From Halomonas cerina (GTDB lineage Bacteria; Pseudomonadota; Gammaproteobacteria; Pseudomonadales; Halomonadaceae), in contig NZ_JACHXP010000027.1 in the NCBI RefSeq assembly GCF_014192215.1, positions 1 to 36,962 on the forward strand: DNA of 36,962 nt. Reading direction: 5' to 3'. The translations under genes were made by a program, and so were the position numbers. The notes beneath the pieces were generated by a model. The model was not told the origin of the DNA. It did no database searches and saw nothing but the letters and a program-made list of their open reading frames with translations. The stretch's first letter is position 1; each line of letters opens with the position of its first letter. Below are positions 15,390 through 23,778 of the stretch, piece by piece.

Positions 15390-16433
15390 TCAGTCAATTA
15401 CGCCTCGACTGAGATCGGCGACCACCTCGGCGGCAGGAACCTCGCGGCAGCGGCTGGCGTTCTGCCCGGCCCACAGCGGCGAGAAATCGCCACTCCCTTG
15501 CGCCTCGGCGGCGGCCCGCAGCGGGGCGATGGCCGCAGTGGCCAGCGGGAAGGCCGGCGCCACCTCGCTGATCGGCCCCAGCTCGCGCATCAGCCGGGTG
15601 ACGATACCCCGGGCCGGGCGGCCGCTGTAGAGGTTGGTCAGGGCCGTATGGCGGGCCGCCTCGCTCATCAGCGCCCGGCGATGGATGGCCGAGGCGCGGG
15701 ATTCCGGACAACAGAGGAAGGCGGTGCCCACCTGGACGGCCTCGGCGCCGAGGGCGAGCGCCGCCGCCACGCCCCGGGCATCGACGATGCCGCCGGCGGC
15801 GATCACCGGCACGTCAACCGCCTGGCGGATCTGGGGCAGCAGCGCCAGGGTCCCCATCTGGGTGGTCAGGTCCTCAGTCAGGAAGAGCCCGCGATGGCCG
15901 CCGGCCTCGAGCCCCTGGGCGATCACCGCGTCGGCGCCGCGGGCCTCTAGCCAGCGCGCCTCCTCCACCGTGGTGGCCGTGGAGAGCACCGTCGCGCCCC
16001 AGGCCTTGACCCGCGCCAGCAGATCAGGCGCCGGCAGGCCGAAGTGGAAGCTCACCACCTCCGAACGGAAGGGCTCGAGGGCCTCGCAAGCCGCATGGTC
16101 GAAGGGACGCCGCCCGGCCCCGGCCGGCACCGCCTCGATGTCGAGGCCGAACTCAACATACCAGGGCGCCAGCGCCGCATGCCAGCGCGCCAGCCGCTCG
16201 GGGTCGGGCGCAGGCGGCGTGTGGCAGAAGAAGTTGACGTTCATTGGCCCCGAGGTTGCGGCGCGCAGGGTCTCGAGTTCCTCCGCCATGGCCTCGGGGG
16301 AGAGCATAGCGCAGGGCAGGGCCCCGAGGCCGCCGGCACGGGAGACGGCGATGGCCAGCTCGCTGCCCTGGGCGCCCGCCATGGGGGCCTGGAGGATGGG
16401 CAGGTCGATGCCCAGACGATCGGCCAGTGTCAT
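15390..16433 (-). CDS. Nitronate monooxygenase (NPD family, FMN-dependent)
   Basis: This 347-residue TIM-barrel flavoprotein resembles class I nitronate monooxygenases, which oxidise toxic alkyl nitronates such as propionate 3-nitronate to aldehydes and nitrite. FMN-binding features are clear: the N-terminal PILQAPMAG and AGGLGALP, the QGLEAGGHRG loop, and the phosphate-binding AAGGIVDARG and GAEAVQVGTAFL segments. NVNFFCH matches the family's second strand. The ATG at 16433 overlaps the stop of the YihY-family gene as ATGA and has AAGGAG about eight bases upstream, so translation is coupled. A longer in-frame extension to 16652 would overlap the neighbour completely and is rejected. Related enoyl-ACP reductase-like flavoproteins are a less likely alternative. 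Confidence 0.9.
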   Translation of the reverse strand: MTLADRLGIDLPILQAPMAGAQGSELAIAVSRAGGLGALPCAMLSPEAMAEELETLRAATSGPMNVNFFCHTPPAPDPERLARWHAALAPWYVEFGLDIEAVPAGAGRRPFDHAACEALEPFRSEVVSFHFGLPAPDLLARVKAWGATVLSTATTVEEARWLEARGADAVIAQGLEAGGHRGLFLTEDLTTQMGTLALLPQIRQAVDVPVIAAGGIVDARGVAAALALGAEAVQVGTAFLCCPESRASAIHRRALMSEAARHTALTNLYSGRPARGIVTRLMRELGPISEVAPAFPLATAAIAPLRAAAEAQGSGDFSPLWAGQNASRCREVPAAEVVADLSRGVID

Positions 16434-17449
16434 GGGGTATCTCCTTGATCGGTGGAATCCTGGTCGGAGGGGCTGCGCTTGCGGCCTATCTGTCGCCAGG
16501 GCCACTTGCGACCCAGGGTATCGGCGGCGTAGGCGTCTCGCTCCCCCAGCGGGCGGGCCGTGCCGACAGTGGTATCGCGATAGGTCTGGCGCTCCATTTC
16601 CGCGTTGAACTCCGCGCCCAGCAACACGGTGAAAGCCGAGAGCCAGAACCACAGCATCAGCATCACCACCGCCCCCAGTGAACCATAGATATCACTCAGG
16701 TTGATCACGCTGCCGAAGTAGAACGACAGGCCGGCAGAACCGATCAGCCATAGGAGCGTCGCGACGACGGAACCAACGCTGACCCACTGCCAGCGCGACG
16801 GCCGCCTGTCGGGTCCGAAGCGATAGAAGACGGCGATGACCAGCATCATCACCATCAGGAGCACCGGCCAGCGCAGCCACACGATCGCCGTCACCAGCAG
16901 CGTATCCAGCGCCAGCATGCCGATGGCCAGCGGAAAGAAGGCGACGAAGACAATGGTGATCAGCAGGACCAGGATTAGCCCCAGCGTCAGTGCTGCGACG
17001 ATCCAGCCACGCTGCAGTGCCCCCCGACGGTCCTCCTCGCCGTACACCACGTTCAGCCCGATCACCATCCAGAGCACGCCCTTGGAGGCGATGAACATCG
17101 CCACTACCACGCTACCCAGGGCCGTCAGGCTGAGGCCGGTGCTCGTGGTCTCGCCTATCTTGCGTGCCTGGTCGTTGATCAGGGTGGAGGCCTCGGGCGG
17201 GAGATGGCGGCTGAGAGCCACGATCTGACTCGCCAGGTCCTGGGGATCCATCACCAGCGCCCAGATCGAGATGATCGCGGCGATCGTCGGAAAGAGCGCC
17301 AGCATGGCATTGAAAGCGATCCCGGCGGCCATCATGGCGACGAAGTCCTGGATGACCTGCTGCTTGACACGCCATACGATATCCAGCCACCCGGTCGCGG
17401 GGATCTGCCTGGGATCATGGGCGCGGCGATCGCGTTCCGGCTTCACCAT
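16430..17449 (-). CDS. YihY/BrkB-family inner-membrane protein
   Basis: This 339-residue membrane protein belongs to the YihY/virulence factor BrkB (UPF0761) family, whose transport or envelope role is not settled. Six hydrophobic segments are visible. They begin with AAGIAFNAMLALFPTIAAI (a family signature near residue 45) and include GLSLTALGSVVVAMFIASKG, LILVLLITIVFVAFFPL and LGAVVMLMLWFWLSAFTVLLG, followed by GAEFNAEMER. The last 50 residues are hydrophilic. ATG 17449 is preferred, with GAGG five bases upstream; a GTG two codons earlier is possible. The upstream retropepsin-like gene stops 7 bp before this start, and the nitronate monooxygenase overlaps its end, so the three form one operon. 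Confidence 0.9.
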   Translation of the reverse strand: MVKPERDRRAHDPRQIPATGWLDIVWRVKQQVIQDFVAMMAAGIAFNAMLALFPTIAAIISIWALVMDPQDLASQIVALSRHLPPEASTLINDQARKIGETTSTGLSLTALGSVVVAMFIASKGVLWMVIGLNVVYGEEDRRGALQRGWIVAALTLGLILVLLITIVFVAFFPLAIGMLALDTLLVTAIVWLRWPVLLMVMMLVIAVFYRFGPDRRPSRWQWVSVGSVVATLLWLIGSAGLSFYFGSVINLSDIYGSLGAVVMLMLWFWLSAFTVLLGAEFNAEMERQTYRDTTVGTARPLGERDAYAADTLGRKWPWRQIGRKRSPSDQDSTDQGDTP

Positions 17450-17456
17450 GGTCACC

Positions 17457-17978
17457 TCAGGGTTGCTCCGCCGGGCGCAGCACCAGGCGCGCGTCGCGGA
17501 TCTCGATATCGAAACGTTCCAGGAAGCTCATGCCCAGCAGGGCGACCTCGCCCTCAAGCCCGGGGCTGATGGACCCGCGCACCTGGCGGGCGGTGACGCC
17601 GCCCAGGCTGACCTCGTCCAGGGTAGTGAGATAGCCGCGGGTACGGCCGTTGGCGGTCCGGAACCAGGCCGAGGCCTCAGGTTCCAGGCCGAGCCGCGTC
17701 GCCAGGGGCGCGGACACGGCCACGTAGGTGGCTCCCGTGTCGAGCAGGAACGTCACCGGCACGCCATTGAGCCGTCCGGTGGCCACGAAATGGCCGGCGG
17801 CATTGCGCGCGAGCACGATCTCTTCGCCGGCGACCGCTTCGACCAGGTGGGCGTTGGGGTTCCAGCGCTGCGCCAGGAAGCCCTGGAACCACCAGGTGCC
17901 AAGGCCGATGAACAGCCCCCAGAAGAGCAGCATCATGCCAAGCCCCGTGCGCCTCACGGCGCGTCGCTCGTCGCCCAT
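17457..17978 (-). CDS. Retropepsin-like membrane-anchored aspartic protease
   Basis: This 173-residue protein has an N-terminal signal-anchor helix (about residues 12-34) and a periplasmic retropepsin-like domain of the clan AA type. The catalytic motif is D80-T-G-A in VTFLLDTGATYVAVS. The matching strands include FRTANGRTRGY and the C-terminal LLGMSFLERFDIEIRDARLVL, typical of this bacterial family. Such proteins are thought to act as homodimers, each contributing one Asp. The substrate is unknown. The start is well supported by AAGGAGGG just before the ATG. It heads the operon with the YihY-family and nitronate monooxygenase genes. Confidence 0.9.
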   Translation of the reverse strand: MGDERRAVRRTGLGMMLLFWGLFIGLGTWWFQGFLAQRWNPNAHLVEAVAGEEIVLARNAAGHFVATGRLNGVPVTFLLDTGATYVAVSAPLATRLGLEPEASAWFRTANGRTRGYLTTLDEVSLGGVTARQVRGSISPGLEGEVALLGMSFLERFDIEIRDARLVLRPAEQP

Positions 17979-18123
17979 CCGCCCTCCTTATTCGTCCGGC
18001 TCTGCCGAGGACATGATGACACTGCCTGCCCGGGGCTGCCCATATGGGAAAGGTACGCCCCGGCCGCCGTCCCTGAGAGCGCTACGCGATTCACGGCCGA
18101 CCGGCAGACAACACCAGCCTGAC

Positions 18124-19473
18124 TCAGGGCGCCTCCACCCGCCACAGTGTCCAGTAGCCGCCATCGTCGTCGGAACGCTCCCGCCCCCAGCGGCCCCGCA
18201 GGCGTCGTCCCTGCTCGGCGGCGTTCATCACGCCGAGGCCCTGCTCCAGTCCCAGGGTCCAGGCGTAGTGCAGACGGCCCTGGTGGACCTCGCCCTGCAG
18301 TTCTCCCAGACCGAGGCCATAGGTGAACACCCCCTGCACACGATTCCCCTGGCGCTCGAGCACCACCCGCACCGGCAACTCGGCCGTACCATCGCCGAGC
18401 CGTCCCTCGAAGGTGCCGGCGAAGGGGCGGGCCGCGGACGGCGATGCCCGGTCGATGACCAACTCGGCGGCGCGCCGGGGCCGCAAAATGGCCGGATCCC
18501 CGCCCTGGCCCAGGCGCACGATGCCGGCCTGGATCTCCTCATCGTCCATGAAATCGGCCAGGCCCTCGATCTCCCCCGCCACCACGGCGATCCGTTCGCG
18601 CGCCGCGACGACATCAGGCTCGGCCCGGGCGAAGGCATCCTGGCGCGCCGTTAGGGCGGCGGCCAGTCGGCGCAGCCGATCGGATGTCAATGGGTGGGTC
18701 GCCTGGGCCAGATAGTCACGCCAGGACGCCTCATCGGCGAAGTGCCAGCGGTTAGGCTCCCAGTGGGCCATCAGAGTGAAGAAGACACTCATCCCCAGCG
18801 GCGGATAGGCCACCCGGGCCATGACATCCAGGGCGAAGGCATCGGCCTCGCCTTCATGGGCCCGGGCATCGGCCCGGGAGATCCCGGGCCCGTACCCCGG
18901 ATGACGGTGCAGGGCATGGCCCAGTTCGTGGAGCAGCACGAAGACCATCGATGAGGTGAAGATCTTGCCATAGAGGTCCATCACCGGCTCGCGGTCACGC
19001 ACATCCTCGGGGACCCCGAGTGCCACCAACGGCAGCGGGTAGCGCCCATCGGGAAACGCCGCGGCCTGTCGATGGCGCAGCATGGCGACATAGCGAGAGG
19101 GGGTCTCGATGGAGAGCCCCTCGAGCTGGAGCCAGGCGGTGGCCAGGGCCAGGTCACCAAACAGGCGCAGCGAGGCCACCGACATCACCACCTGACGCCG
19201 GCCATCGGCCAGGGTCTGCTGGTAGTAGCAGAAGGGCTCCTGATCGGCGACGGGGCAGCGCCGCGGGAAGTGCAGCGTCACGTCATCCAGGCGCTGACGT
19301 TCCTGCGGCGTCAGCGCCGGTTCCAGGCTCTCGGCCAGCACACGGCGGATATCGACCGGGGTGATCCCCGCCCAGTAGTCCAGGGTCGACGCATCGTAGA
19401 GGGTCATCGCCCCCGACAGCGGTCCAGCCAGCAGGCACAGCAGCAGGGCGGCGAGGCGCCGGCGGCCCCTCAT
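18124..19473 (-). CDS. Exported M48-like zinc metalloprotease
   Basis: This 449-residue protein begins with a signal peptide (RRRLAALLLCLLAGPLSGA). It carries the zinc motif H182-E-L-G-H186 in VFVLLHELGHALHRHPG and a downstream E207-G-E-A-D211 (ExxAD), the M48-type third-ligand motif. CP and FCYY cysteines near 73 and 82 could form a disulfide. The last 120 residues form a beta-rich module (GTFEGRLGDGTAELPVRVVL) of unknown role. ATG 19473 has a weak ribosome binding site. TTG 19488 overlaps the upstream stop as TTGA and adds five residues, so coupled initiation there is a real alternative. Periplasmic quality control or envelope processing is a guess. Confidence 0.82.
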   Translation of the reverse strand: MRGRRRLAALLLCLLAGPLSGAMTLYDASTLDYWAGITPVDIRRVLAESLEPALTPQERQRLDDVTLHFPRRCPVADQEPFCYYQQTLADGRRQVVMSVASLRLFGDLALATAWLQLEGLSIETPSRYVAMLRHRQAAAFPDGRYPLPLVALGVPEDVRDREPVMDLYGKIFTSSMVFVLLHELGHALHRHPGYGPGISRADARAHEGEADAFALDVMARVAYPPLGMSVFFTLMAHWEPNRWHFADEASWRDYLAQATHPLTSDRLRRLAAALTARQDAFARAEPDVVAARERIAVVAGEIEGLADFMDDEEIQAGIVRLGQGGDPAILRPRRAAELVIDRASPSAARPFAGTFEGRLGDGTAELPVRVVLERQGNRVQGVFTYGLGLGELQGEVHQGRLHYAWTLGLEQGLGVMNAAEQGRRLRGRWGRERSDDDGGYWTLWRVEAP

Positions 19474-19484
19474 CGGTTCTTGCG

Positions 19485-20075
19485 TCAAGGCCGCACCCGT
19501 CCCTGATGAAAGAGCGCCGCCGGCTCGACCAGCCGCGGGTCCGGCGGCTCGCCGCGGGCATCGGTGCTGCCGGTCCAGGCGGCGAATGCCGCATAGTCTC
19601 CCCATGTCTCCTGCCAGACCGAGCGCATCAGCAGAAGCTTCACCTGGCGCACGTCTCCCCGCTCGGCCACGCCCTGACTGCCCTCGCTTGGCGAGGCGTC
19701 GGCCAGCGCGTTGAGGGTGTGGAAGAGCCGCCGCAGCCGGGCCAGGGCCACCGCCGGGTCGATGTCGGCCTGGGTGACAAGCCCGCGATAGCTGGCCAGT
19801 TCGCGGGGCGCCTGGGAAGCTGCGACCGATGACGAGGTGGCCTGGATGGCGCTGTGCAAGGAAAGGGCCAGGGCGACGCTACCGAACAGGGCGAAGAAGA
19901 GCCCGGGCGCGGCCCGATTGAGTACCACTTGGATGCCCCCGGGCAGGGTCAGCCGACCCTCGCTGTCGCGCTGGGTGGGCACCGCCAAAAACAGCCGGTA
20001 GCCCAGGTAGATGGCCATGCCGGCGAACAGGACGACCAGGATGCGCTCGAGGGCACGCAGGGTAACAGGATCCAT
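19485..20075 (-). CDS. Hypothetical membrane protein, partner of the M48-like protease
   Basis: This 196-residue protein is not recognised. Two hydrophobic helices are visible, about residues 12-30 (ILVVLFAGMAIYLGYRLF) and 57-76 (PGLFFALFGSVALALSL). They are separated by a loop with DSEGRLTLPGGIQVVLNR, and a soluble C-terminal region of about 115 residues follows. It is probably an inner-membrane protein. ATG 20075 is preferred because GGAGG precedes it by nine bases; the frame is open to 20111. Its stop abuts or overlaps the possible TTG start of the M48-like protease, so the two are likely cotranscribed and may work together. Confidence 0.72.
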   Translation of the reverse strand: MDPVTLRALERILVVLFAGMAIYLGYRLFLAVPTQRDSEGRLTLPGGIQVVLNRAAPGLFFALFGSVALALSLHSAIQATSSSVAASQAPRELASYRGLVTQADIDPAVALARLRRLFHTLNALADASPSEGSQGVAERGDVRQVKLLLMRSVWQETWGDYAAFAAWTGSTDARGEPPDPRLVEPAALFHQGRVRP

Positions 20076-20157
20076 GGGCGGCGACCTCCGGGGGTCGCGG
20101 GCAGCGATCATGCCTTCAGTCTAGCCGCCCTGCTCTATCCTCACCCGCGCTGGAGCC

Positions 20158-21513
20158 TCACCCACCGTTGCGTGTTTCCCAGTCCCGGGCCGCCTGCTGG
20201 CCCCGGGCCTGGTCGACGAACAGGCAGACCAGGATGGCCACGAGAAACAGCGCGGCACAGAGCAGGATCGAGGCCTGGAGGCCCACCAGGGACTGCAGTA
20301 GGCCCAGGGCGATGATGCCGACCACGCCGGCCAGCTTGTTGGCCAGCCCCCAGAAGCCGAAGAATTCGGCGGCCTTACGACGTGGCGAGAACAGCCCCAC
20401 CAGGGCGCGGCTGGCCGACTGGCTCGAGCCCAGCGACAGCCCCGCCAGGCACCCCACCACCAGAAACAGGTGCTGGGCCTGCCAATCGAGCCCCAGGCTC
20501 GCGTTGAAAAAGTCGGTGACCTGCGGCGTGGCCCAGATGGCGATGATCGCCGCCACCCACAGTCCCAGGGTAAGGAGGTAGGTGACCTTGGTGCCGATGC
20601 GATCCTGAAGGAAGCCGAAGCCCAGAGCGCCTGTCGCGGCGGTGATCTGCACGATGATGAACATGAGGTTGCGGATATGCTCGTCCCAGCCGATCACCTG
20701 GGCCCCGTAGATGAAGGCGAAGGCGATGATGATGTAGATCCCGGCCATGGAGAACAGCAGCGAGACCAGAAAGACCCCCAGATCGCGGAAGCGCCTGAGC
20801 TCGTGCAGGGTGGTCGAGACCCGCTGCCAGGCGATCTCGCGGTAGGATCGGCCGGGCGGCTGGGGTGTGCCGCGCTCGCGCACCCACAGGAAAGTGGGGA
20901 TAGCGGTAATCAGGAAGAAACCCGCGGCGAAGGGCCCCACCCAGCGGATACGTTCGAAGTTTTCCGCCGTGGCTTCGCCCAGCGCCACCAGGGTGAAGCC
21001 CGCGGCGAACAGCCCCCCCACGTAGCCCAGTGCCCAGCCGAAACCGGAGATCTTGCCCAGATCCTCCGGGGGCCCCAGGTCCGGCAGGAAGGCGGCGATG
21101 AAGGATTCGCCCATGGAATAGGCGTAATTGGAGGTCACGATCAGCACCAGGCCCAGTATCACGTACCCCGGCGCCACGAAGTAGAGCATGGCGGTGGTGG
21201 CCACGGTGGCCAGGTAGCTGGCGAAGAGGAAGCGCTTCTTGGCGGCCTGGTAGTCCATCACCGCCCCGCACAGGGGGCCGGTGATCACCACCAGCAGGTA
21301 GCTCACCGCCAGCGCCAGGCTCCACAGGAAGTTGGCCAGCCGGTAGTCGCCACCCCGCTCGCCGACGATCACCGTGGTGAAGAGTTCGCCGAACACCACG
21401 GTGATGATCAGCAGGGTATAGGCCTGGTTGGCGAAATCAAACATCGCCCAGCCGAGGATCTCCTTCCTGGGGGCGCGCTGCCGGGGGACAGCGCTCATGG
21501 TCGTCAGGCTCAT
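20158..21513 (-). CDS. UMF1-family (Atg22-like) MFS transporter
   Basis: This 451-residue transporter has about 12 membrane helices and the start typical of the UMF1/Atg22 branch of the major facilitator superfamily (EILGWAMFDFANQAYTLLIITVVF). Other family features include NYAYSMGESFIAAFLPDLGP, the long central loop near residues 225-245, and GSSQSASRALVGLFSPRRKAAEFFG in the C-terminal half. The substrate is unknown; fungal Atg22 exports amino acids from the vacuole, which does not transfer directly. ATG 21513 is chosen because AGGGA lies seven bases upstream. The next ATG at 21498 has none. The gene follows the CocE-type gene on the same strand after 181 bp with no obvious terminator. Confidence 0.9.
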   Translation of the reverse strand: MSLTTMSAVPRQRAPRKEILGWAMFDFANQAYTLLIITVVFGELFTTVIVGERGGDYRLANFLWSLALAVSYLLVVITGPLCGAVMDYQAAKKRFLFASYLATVATTAMLYFVAPGYVILGLVLIVTSNYAYSMGESFIAAFLPDLGPPEDLGKISGFGWALGYVGGLFAAGFTLVALGEATAENFERIRWVGPFAAGFFLITAIPTFLWVRERGTPQPPGRSYREIAWQRVSTTLHELRRFRDLGVFLVSLLFSMAGIYIIIAFAFIYGAQVIGWDEHIRNLMFIIVQITAATGALGFGFLQDRIGTKVTYLLTLGLWVAAIIAIWATPQVTDFFNASLGLDWQAQHLFLVVGCLAGLSLGSSQSASRALVGLFSPRRKAAEFFGFWGLANKLAGVVGIIALGLLQSLVGLQASILLCAALFLVAILVCLFVDQARGQQAARDWETRNGG

Positions 21514-21694
21514 GCCAGCGTCCCTGTGGTTGGATCGAGGTAGGGAAAGAGGCAAGCCTAGCAGGCGACGCCGGTTCGCCACCATCGCCGCCGCCCGGAC
21601 AGCGCCAGAACCGTGAGGAGCAGAGGGGCATCCACCGGCGCACCGCTATCCCGCCATCGGGCCAGGGGCGGGCCGGGCACCGACAGGTGGCGCC

Positions 21695-23728
21695 CTAGAC
21701 GAGGTCGCGGGGGATCGTCTCGTCCCAGGTCTGCGCATAAATACGGGTATCGCCTTCCCAGGCGTCCAGGGTGGCACGGATGCGGAAGTTGTCGACGTCG
21801 CTGGTCATCAGGGTGCGGGTCAGGGTGCGCACCTCCCAGTCACCACGCCGGAAGCTGCGCTCCCACTCGGTCCAGCCGCTGACGCTGTCGTAGCTGCCAT
21901 AGGCATAGCTGTAGCGCTCGGTGACTCGGGCGGCGATCTCCAGGCCGATGTCGTCGATCCGGTAGCGCCCCTCGTCGTTGATCACCTCCAGGGTGGTACG
22001 GTCGTTGGCCAGGTCGCGGATCACCCGCCAGGTCTCCTGGGTGGGCTGGAGCAGCGTCTTGGGCATCGGCGGGGCCCCTTCGGGCTCCCCGAAGGCCGGC
22101 AGCGCGGCCTCCTCGGCCGGACGTGGCGGGCGCACGGGCAGGATCAGGCGACAGTGGTCCGGCCACAGCGTCAACCGCACCGGTACCGGCGCCGGCCAGG
22201 CCAGCGGCCAGTAGCTGGTGGAAACCGCCAGGCGGATAGCATGGCCGGCAGCGAACTGCTGGGCGATGTGCTTGAGTCGGACACGCACCCGGTAACGCTT
22301 CCCCGGTTCAAGCGGTTCGGGATGCTCGTTGCTGTCGCGGTGCGTGAGGTTGAGCAGGCCATAGGAGACCCGGGTGGCCTTGTCGTCCGCGGCGATGTCG
22401 ATCAGGCGCAGGGCCACCATGGCCACCGGCTGGTCGGCGGTGAGCTCGAGCTCCACCACCGGCGGCCCGCAGATCTCCAGCGGCATCTCGAGGCGCGGAG
22501 TCTGGAAGATCAGGCAGCCGCCGTCCTCGTCGCGCTGGTCATGGGGCAGGTCGGGCGGCGCGTTGTAGGAGCACCACTTGCCGGCATAGAGCCCCACCGA
22601 GAGCGGCGAGCGGATGTCCAGGGGCATGCCGTCCGCCTCGGGCGCGGCACCCTCCTCCGACCTCAGGCCATGCCCCGAGGTCAGCCGGAAGGCGGTGGGC
22701 ACGATGTTGGGCGACGGCCAGCCGGGTTCGGCGACCCAGCGCCCCGGGCGCTCCTCGTAGCGAGCCGAGGGCGGGGCCGGCGCCTGCATCCAGACGCGCA
22801 GCATGGGCTCGTCCATGATCCCGGTCTCCTCGCCCTTGAGCCAGTGGTCCCACCAGCGCAGCGAGTCCTGCAGGAAGCCAATGGCCGGCCCCGGCACCCC
22901 CAGGTGGGGATACTTGTGCGACCAGGGCCCCACCAGCCCCTTGCGCGGTACGGAAAGCCCCTCGAGCAGGCGGAAGACGGCATTGCAGTAGCCGTCGGCC
23001 CAGCCGCTGATCGCGTAGACCGGACAGCGGATGGCCGCGAAGTCCTCGCACACCGAGCCATGCTTCCAGTAGGCGTCGCGGCGTTGGTGGGCCAGCCACT
23101 GGGTCAGCCACAGGCCACTGCCGCCGAGGCGCTCGAGCCACATCTTCCGCCAGCGATTCCCCACCAGCTCGGGATCGGGCGGACAGGCATTGCCATCGAA
23201 CATGGTCGAGGCCCAGGAGAGACTGTCGGCCAGCAGGCAACCGCCCATGTGATGGATATCGTCGGCGTAGCGGTCGTCGGTAGAGCACAGGGTGATTACC
23301 GCCTTGAGCTGGGGCGGCTGCAGGGCGGCGATCTGCAGGCCGTTGAAGCCCCCCCAGGAGATGCCCACCATGCCCACCTCGCCGGTACACCAGGGCTGCG
23401 CCTCGAGCCATTCGAGCACGGCCACGCCGTCTTCGAGCTCACTCGGCAGGTATTCGTCGGTGAGCACCCCGTCGGAATCGCCGGTGCCGCGGATATCGAC
23501 CCGCACCCCGGCATAGCCGTGCCCGGCCCAGTAGGGATGCATCTGCACATCCCGCTCGGCGGTGAGGTCGCGCTTGCGATAGGGCAGGTACTCGAGGATC
23601 GCCGGCACCGGGTGGGCCTCGGCATCCACCGGCCGCCAGATCCGCACCGCCAGCCGCGTGCCATCGGCCATGGGGATCCAGGTCTCCTCCTCCTGGACCT
23701 GACGGGGAAACTCCTCGACGATACGCAT
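21695..23728 (-). CDS. CocE/NonD-family serine hydrolase (X-Pro dipeptidyl-peptidase-like)
   Basis: This 677-residue enzyme is an alpha/beta hydrolase of the CocE / alpha-amino-acid ester hydrolase / X-Pro dipeptidyl-peptidase group. The catalytic triad can be placed as S124 (GISWGGFNG), D246 (GWADGY) and H272 (GPWSHKYPH). The N-terminal lid and oxyanion region (YLPYRKRD) is typical. A C-terminal jelly-roll domain runs from about residue 390 (DLPHDQRDEDGGCLIFQTPRLE). No signal peptide is seen, so it is probably cytoplasmic. The ribosome binding site AAGGAGGA is four bases from the ATG. It lies 50 bp downstream of an ATP-grasp ligase gene on the same strand, suggesting linked synthesis and hydrolysis of a peptide- or ester-type compound. 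The actual substrate is unknown. Confidence 0.92.
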   Translation of the reverse strand: MRIVEEFPRQVQEEETWIPMADGTRLAVRIWRPVDAEAHPVPAILEYLPYRKRDLTAERDVQMHPYWAGHGYAGVRVDIRGTGDSDGVLTDEYLPSELEDGVAVLEWLEAQPWCTGEVGMVGISWGGFNGLQIAALQPPQLKAVITLCSTDDRYADDIHHMGGCLLADSLSWASTMFDGNACPPDPELVGNRWRKMWLERLGGSGLWLTQWLAHQRRDAYWKHGSVCEDFAAIRCPVYAISGWADGYCNAVFRLLEGLSVPRKGLVGPWSHKYPHLGVPGPAIGFLQDSLRWWDHWLKGEETGIMDEPMLRVWMQAPAPPSARYEERPGRWVAEPGWPSPNIVPTAFRLTSGHGLRSEEGAAPEADGMPLDIRSPLSVGLYAGKWCSYNAPPDLPHDQRDEDGGCLIFQTPRLEMPLEICGPPVVELELTADQPVAMVALRLIDIAADDKATRVSYGLLNLTHRDSNEHPEPLEPGKRYRVRVRLKHIAQQFAAGHAIRLAVSTSYWPLAWPAPVPVRLTLWPDHCRLILPVRPPRPAEEAALPAFGEPEGAPPMPKTLLQPTQETWRVIRDLANDRTTLEVINDEGRYRIDDIGLEIAARVTERYSYAYGSYDSVSGWTEWERSFRRGDWEVRTLTRTLMTSDVDNFRIRATLDAWEGDTRIYAQTWDETIPRDLV

Positions 23729-23778
23729 CCTTGTCCTCCTTCCTCTGTCCTCAGCCGGCTTGCCATCCTCGACCAGGC

